In this document: positions 12,268-15,881 of the stretch, piece after piece | Layout: the number at the start of each line of letters is the position of its first letter | How positions within the stretch are numbered: position 1 is the stretch's first letter | Made by a program: the position numbers and the translations under genes | Source of the DNA: Pseudomonadota bacterium | Lineage (GTDB): Bacteria; Pseudomonadota; Gammaproteobacteria; Burkholderiales; Thiobacillaceae | Reading direction: 5' to 3' | Assembly (NCBI GenBank): GCA_021821425.1 | Contig: JAKACL010000029.1 | Span: 1-15,881 of the forward strand | Length of the DNA: 15,881 bases | Notes under the pieces: generated by a model | Database searches by the model: none | What the model was told of the DNA's origin: nothing | What the model saw: only the letters and a program-made list of their open reading frames with translations

Positions 12268-14196
12268 TTACATGGCCGGCATGTTGATGCCAAGATTGCT
12301 GAGTACATCCCGGGCTGCTTGGGGAATGTCGATCGGTCGGCTGGTCATGATCGGCGATTCAATCGGCTGCGAGTACTGCTCGACGCTCTGGTCCTGCACG
12401 CCGCCGACCGCCAGCCACTGGTCGCAGGCGTTGATGAGGTCGTAGTCGGTGGGATTCTCGGTCGGCCGGGCGCTGCCGCCGGCGGCACGCAGCACCGGGT
12501 TGATGACCTGCTCGAGCTCGATGACCGGACCGCTCACATTGGACAGCTTCGAGATATTCTCCGCGATCCAGCGGATGATGATCGCGCCGGCGCGGGCCTG
12601 GGTGCGATAGCGGTGAGTGTTGCGCGCGCCGCCCAGATAGTTGACGTTGACCTGATCGATCACCTGCCACATGTCGCGTGCGCCGAACTGGCTACGCAGC
12701 TCGGTGTCCTGCAGGATGTCGCGGAACTCCACGATGGTTTGCTGGAGTTCGGAGGCGGCAAACCAGGCGATGCCGTAGCCATTGCGCGACATGTTGGCAC
12801 CCAGGTCGCGGGCGGCTTTGCGCACCTGCTCCTGGGACACCGACATGGGCACGTTGCGGCGCAGCATGTTGTCCACCGTGAGCTGCCGGTTGAAGCTGGA
12901 AACCGCCGAAACGAAGCGCAGCCACAACTCGTTGAAGTCGCGGTTTGGCTCGCCCCCCGGATTGCCGCCCGGCGCACCGAAGACGCGCATATACAAATCA
13001 CGCCGCTCCAGTTCCGTTATTCGTTCAGCTGATTTCTTGTAGTAGTTGAACAGCTTGTCACCCACCGAACTGCGTCCGAGCACCAGCAAGCCGCTGCGGA
13101 ACAGGTCGACGATGCGTTCGATCACCTGGAACAGGCGCATTTCTTCGAGTTGGTATGCAAAATACAAGGCCTGGACTGCATGCAGGTTTTCCTTCTGGAT
13201 TTCGATGTCCACGTCTTCTTCGAGATCCGGCAACATGATCTCGACGGCTGAAGGCGCGCGCCCGTCGAGAACGCCGGTCTGCATGTTGTAGGCGTTTTCC
13301 AGGCGGCTGCTAATCCAGGGATCGTTCGCCGTGACGCCATCGGCGACCAGGCGCCGCACCACTGCGGCCAGGTTGCGTGCCGACATTGCATATACCAGGT
13401 CATCGCCGGCGGGAACCATTGTTTTGTCCAACCGCTTCTCATGGTTGACGAGGCGCTTTTGAATTGGGCCACCGGGTTCAATGCAGCCGATTGCGTCGCG
13501 GTCCACCAGTCCCTGGTCGATCTGGCTTTGCAGCGTAACCGGGAAGCGATCCTTGAATAGCTTGTAAGCTGCGTCGAACAAGGCCTTGTTCTGGCGATAC
13601 TCACCCTGCGCCACGCTGATCTTGCTGACGAAATTCGGCTGCTTGGGCTGGGTGATGCTGTCGAGTTCCAGGAGGCCGCAGACGAAGGCGAGTTCCTGTT
13701 CGCCATGGCTCAATTCCACATGGCCTGTTTGTTGCGAGATGAAGAGGCCATATTCCAGGACGGCTATGCCTCCTTTCCCTTGGTAGCTTTCGCTCAGTTT
13801 CTTCCAGGAGGTTTGCGCAAGGGTCGCCAGAACGGTCCTGAAGAACTCGTCAATTGGCTTGTCGCTGTCCAAAGCGGCAGTGATATTCGCGAGCTCTTTT
13901 TCCTGCTCGCTCGACAGGCCGCCGCTGCTGTCCTCGGTGCGTTTGATGGCTTCCAGCCGGTCGCGGCGGGTACGGAGCGCAGCGCGCTCCTGAAGTTCAC
14001 GCTGGCTCAGGTCAAGTAATAGTATGCGTTTCATGGTTTTCACTCCTGAAAGATTGGTTTTGCCGCCGGTGGCGGACGGCTGTGATATTCCCGCCGATGC
14101 CCCCGGCAAGGACGTGAAAATGTCCCCTTCCGGCGGGGCTGCTGCCGTATGGGCCTTTGGTTTCCTGGCGGTCCTGCGTGGTTTGTCTTCGGCCAT
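12268..14196 (-). CDS. Protein A, uncharacterised 642-aa protein (paralog of A-prime)
   Basis: The first 54 residues are a low-complexity basic/Pro/Ala lead (KPRRTARKPKAHTAAAPPEG), followed by a charged helical region with the acidic LSSEQEKELANITAALDSDK (94-113). Residues 341-555 are paralogous to A-prime (LYFAYQLEEMRLFQVIERIV, ARDLGANMSRNGYGIAWFAA, FGARDMWQVIDQV, RAGAIIIRW). Between, an FGAPGGNPGGEPNRDFNELW stretch (406-425) is a Gly/Pro-rich turn. The protein is largely alpha-helical and soluble; no membrane segment or known catalytic motif is seen. ATG 14196 has AAGGAAG upstream; an in-frame ATG at 14034 (residue 55) also has AGGAG nine bases upstream, so a shorter form may be made. It lies 26 bases after the protease gene. 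The family is unrecognised. Confidence 0.85.
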   Translation of the reverse strand: MAEDKPRRTARKPKAHTAAAPPEGDIFTSLPGASAGISQPSATGGKTNLSGVKTMKRILLLDLSQRELQERAALRTRRDRLEAIKRTEDSSGGLSSEQEKELANITAALDSDKPIDEFFRTVLATLAQTSWKKLSESYQGKGGIAVLEYGLFISQQTGHVELSHGEQELAFVCGLLELDSITQPKQPNFVSKISVAQGEYRQNKALFDAAYKLFKDRFPVTLQSQIDQGLVDRDAIGCIEPGGPIQKRLVNHEKRLDKTMVPAGDDLVYAMSARNLAAVVRRLVADGVTANDPWISSRLENAYNMQTGVLDGRAPSAVEIMLPDLEEDVDIEIQKENLHAVQALYFAYQLEEMRLFQVIERIVDLFRSGLLVLGRSSVGDKLFNYYKKSAERITELERRDLYMRVFGAPGGNPGGEPNRDFNELWLRFVSAVSSFNRQLTVDNMLRRNVPMSVSQEQVRKAARDLGANMSRNGYGIAWFAASELQQTIVEFRDILQDTELRSQFGARDMWQVIDQVNVNYLGGARNTHRYRTQARAGAIIIRWIAENISKLSNVSGPVIELEQVINPVLRAAGGSARPTENPTDYDLINACDQWLAVGGVQDQSVEQYSQPIESPIMTSRPIDIPQAARDVLSNLGINMPAM

Positions 14197-14222
14197 GGTG
14201 GTCTTCCTTTTTGTGTGGACGA

Positions 14223-15629
14223 TCAGGTGTCAGCGGACAACGCTTCATCAATCACTTCGTCGAGCTGCCGCAGGGCGGCGGCGGCATCAAGCACGCCTGC
14301 ACCGCATCCGTCGAAGCGGTCTTGTGTGGAGAATGGCTGGACGCTTGCAACCAGGACTTCCCTTGCCGTCTGATAGTCAAGGGGCCATGCCCGGCGCTGG
14401 GCCTGGGCGATCATCAGGGCACACACCGCCGAGACGAATGGCGCAGCAAAGCTGGTACCGGATACGCGCATGTAGCCATCGACCCCGCAGGTCCAGATGT
14501 TGCGTCCGGGTGCACATAATGCGACGTGTTCACCACGGGTCGAGAACGAACACGGAACGGCATGGTCATCCACCGCCCCCACTGCGATCACACCGGGATG
14601 CGCGGCTGGATAGTAGCGTTCGACCTGGCCGGAATTTCCGCTGGCAGCGACCAGCAAGACGTTTCGAGCGAGGGCATAGCGCACCACTTCCTGATGGGGC
14701 AGCGGGTCGTCCGAAGTCAACACTGATTCGGGCGTACCGAAACTCATATTGATGACCTGCACACCCAGATCGATGAGCCGCTTCATGCCGGCATCGATAT
14801 CGGCCAGTGCACCGACACCGACGCGCCGCCTGCCTGACAGGGCGGCGCCCAGCACCCGCACCGGCGTCAAGCCGCACAGGCCTGCACCGCCGGCGGGCAA
14901 ACCGCTGCCGTTGGCGCGCAGGATTCCGGCGCAGGCAGAGCCGTGACCGACCTCGTCATCGGGGTCTTCGTCGCGGCGGGTGGCGTCGCCCACCAGAACC
15001 ATGTCGCCCATGGTTGCCGCATTCAGATCGACCGTGTCGAAGCCGCTGCGCAACCGGCGCTGGAGTTCAGGGTGATGCAGGGCAACGCCGGTGTCGGCCA
15101 GGCCGACCAGCACCGAGGGATCGCCGGATTCCATGGCGAGCGCCTGGGGCAGGCGGATCAGGGCGCGGGGGCGACGCGCAGCTACCGGATCCAGAACCGG
15201 TGATTTTGTAGAAGCGGAAAGCGCGGCTTCGAATGGGGTAGTGCACACGCGGTCGGCGGTGACCCGTTCGACCTTGGGTGCTTGGGCCAAGGCCTGTACC
15301 AATTCGGGCAGACTTTCGTCATCGGCAAGCTCGATGCGCAGCACCCGCGCCACGCCGCTTAGTTGCTCCAGGTCGTCGAAGCGGCGCACGCCTGGGATGC
15401 CTGGCCGTACACGCCGGGTCACGCGCGCGCTATGCAGCCGTGCGACGCGTGCCGCGCCCCCGTGATGGGCGAGCAGGCGGTCGAGTGGCCCTTTGTCGAT
15501 GCGGGTCGCCATGGCGGCACCTTCGTGGCGCACTTCGCGCAGGCTGGGGATGTGTTCGGGCATTTCGCCCAGTTGCAGGGTCAATAGCAACCTGCGTGGC
15601 ACACGTAGCGAAAGGGCGTGGGGCATCAT
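14223..15629 (-). CDS. S8 family (subtilisin-type) serine protease
   Basis: A 468-aa protein with all four subtilase signatures. The catalytic Asp is at 179 (LADTGV), His at 229 (VGHGSACAGI), the oxyanion Asn at 332 (ASGNSG) and the nucleophilic Ser at 393 (SGTSFAAPF). Residues about 60-130 look like an I9-type propeptide (RVLRIELADDESLPELVQAL, ending VERVTAD), a fold that assists folding and is later removed. The N-terminus (MMPHALSLRVPRRLLLTLQL) lacks a convincing signal peptide. So the enzyme could be cytoplasmic or leave by another route, which is inference. AAGGAG sits about 7 bases before ATG 15629; the stop of the upstream gene overlaps it as ATGA. It is the second visible gene of the operon, and may process A or C proteins; that is untested. 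Confidence 0.93.
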   Translation of the reverse strand: MMPHALSLRVPRRLLLTLQLGEMPEHIPSLREVRHEGAAMATRIDKGPLDRLLAHHGGAARVARLHSARVTRRVRPGIPGVRRFDDLEQLSGVARVLRIELADDESLPELVQALAQAPKVERVTADRVCTTPFEAALSASTKSPVLDPVAARRPRALIRLPQALAMESGDPSVLVGLADTGVALHHPELQRRLRSGFDTVDLNAATMGDMVLVGDATRRDEDPDDEVGHGSACAGILRANGSGLPAGGAGLCGLTPVRVLGAALSGRRRVGVGALADIDAGMKRLIDLGVQVINMSFGTPESVLTSDDPLPHQEVVRYALARNVLLVAASGNSGQVERYYPAAHPGVIAVGAVDDHAVPCSFSTRGEHVALCAPGRNIWTCGVDGYMRVSGTSFAAPFVSAVCALMIAQAQRRAWPLDYQTAREVLVASVQPFSTQDRFDGCGAGVLDAAAALRQLDEVIDEALSADT

Positions 15630-15881
15630 GGCGCGCTCCTTCCCGCAGAATCTCCGGCTGGCGTTTTCCAGTGGCCCATGCCGCCTTCAGTGAGCGGGAC
15701 GCGGGCGACCTCGCCGTCGCCGAAATCGACTTCGGCCTCGATCCCCATTTGGGTTGCGTGTGGCGCCAGCACAAGACGCCCATCGTGTGCTTCGACGATG
15801 GGCACGTCCTGACCGGCAGCGCGTACGAAAGGCAGGCGGGCAGCGCGCAATAATGGCGTTTCCAGTTGCAGGCGGCGCTGG
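15626..15881 (-). CDS. C-terminal part of an unknown protein, runs off the right edge
   Basis: An open frame of 85 codons enters from the right edge and stops at TGA 15626-15628, overlapping the protease ATG as ATGA. The visible part is strand-rich and Gly/Val-rich: RLVLAPHATQMGIEAEVDFG, then DGEVARVPLTEGGMGHWKTP. The start is outside the window. It is the most upstream operon gene seen. Nothing identifies the family. Confidence 0.6.
   Translation of the reverse strand, partial: QRRLQLETPLLRAARLPFVRAAGQDVPIVEAHDGRLVLAPHATQMGIEAEVDFGDGEVARVPLTEGGMGHWKTPAGDSAGRSAP

Noticed and set aside
12229..13032. Long plus-strand open frame (267 codons) opposite protein A
   Set aside because: It is antisense to A, whose C-terminal half is supported by the A-prime paralog. 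It has no recognisable motif.
15278..15853. Plus-strand open frame opposite the protease start
   Set aside because: It is antisense to the protease propeptide and the upstream gene, and Arg/Ala-rich with no domain.

Overview
The window is GC-rich, densely coded bacterial chromosome. Gene styles (a GcvA-like LysR regulator, an EamA exporter, AHSA1-type SRPBCC proteins, a beta-proteobacterial-looking integrase remnant) suggest a proteobacterium, most likely a betaproteobacterium. That placement rests on family resemblance only. No rRNA, tRNA, CRISPR array or intact insertion sequence was seen.

Layout. (1) 40-926, plus strand: two tandem SRPBCC/AHSA1-like genes overlapping by ATGA. (2) 1103-2981: a divergent pair, an EamA-type exporter (minus) and a LysR regulator (plus), sharing a 100-bp promoter region. 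(3) About 3024-5217, minus strand: a run of small unrecognised genes (144, 88, 55, 92 and 122 aa, plus an ambiguous peptide ORF) led by an FmdB-type zinc ribbon gene; several are translationally coupled. (4) 5218-5544: an AT-richer stretch with no gene. (5) 5545-5784: the C-terminal catalytic part of a tyrosine recombinase, lacking the first catalytic arginine. (6) 5857 to the right edge (15881), minus strand: a tight operon of at least eight genes. All seven gaps or overlaps are at most 31 bp, and the promoter lies beyond the window.

The large operon is the most interesting part. In transcription order it encodes: the C-terminal end of an unknown protein; an S8 (subtilisin-type) serine protease with an intact triad and no obvious signal peptide; a 642-aa protein A; a 348-aa protein whose alternating helix and strand-pair pattern recalls the ABBA prenyltransferase fold (speculative); C3 (443 aa); C2 (401 aa); A-prime (308 aa), a paralog of the C-terminal half of A; and C1 (597 aa). 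C1, C2 and C3 are paralogs of one another, with four shared motif blocks in the same order. C1 also carries a Pro/Thr/Ala-rich linker and a 65-residue glycine-zipper tail. I do not recognise families A and C. The set looks like a multi-subunit assembly with an associated protease, possibly membrane-active; that function is inference. The small-gene operon and the integrase remnant next to it suggest an accessory region, but no full mobile element is visible.
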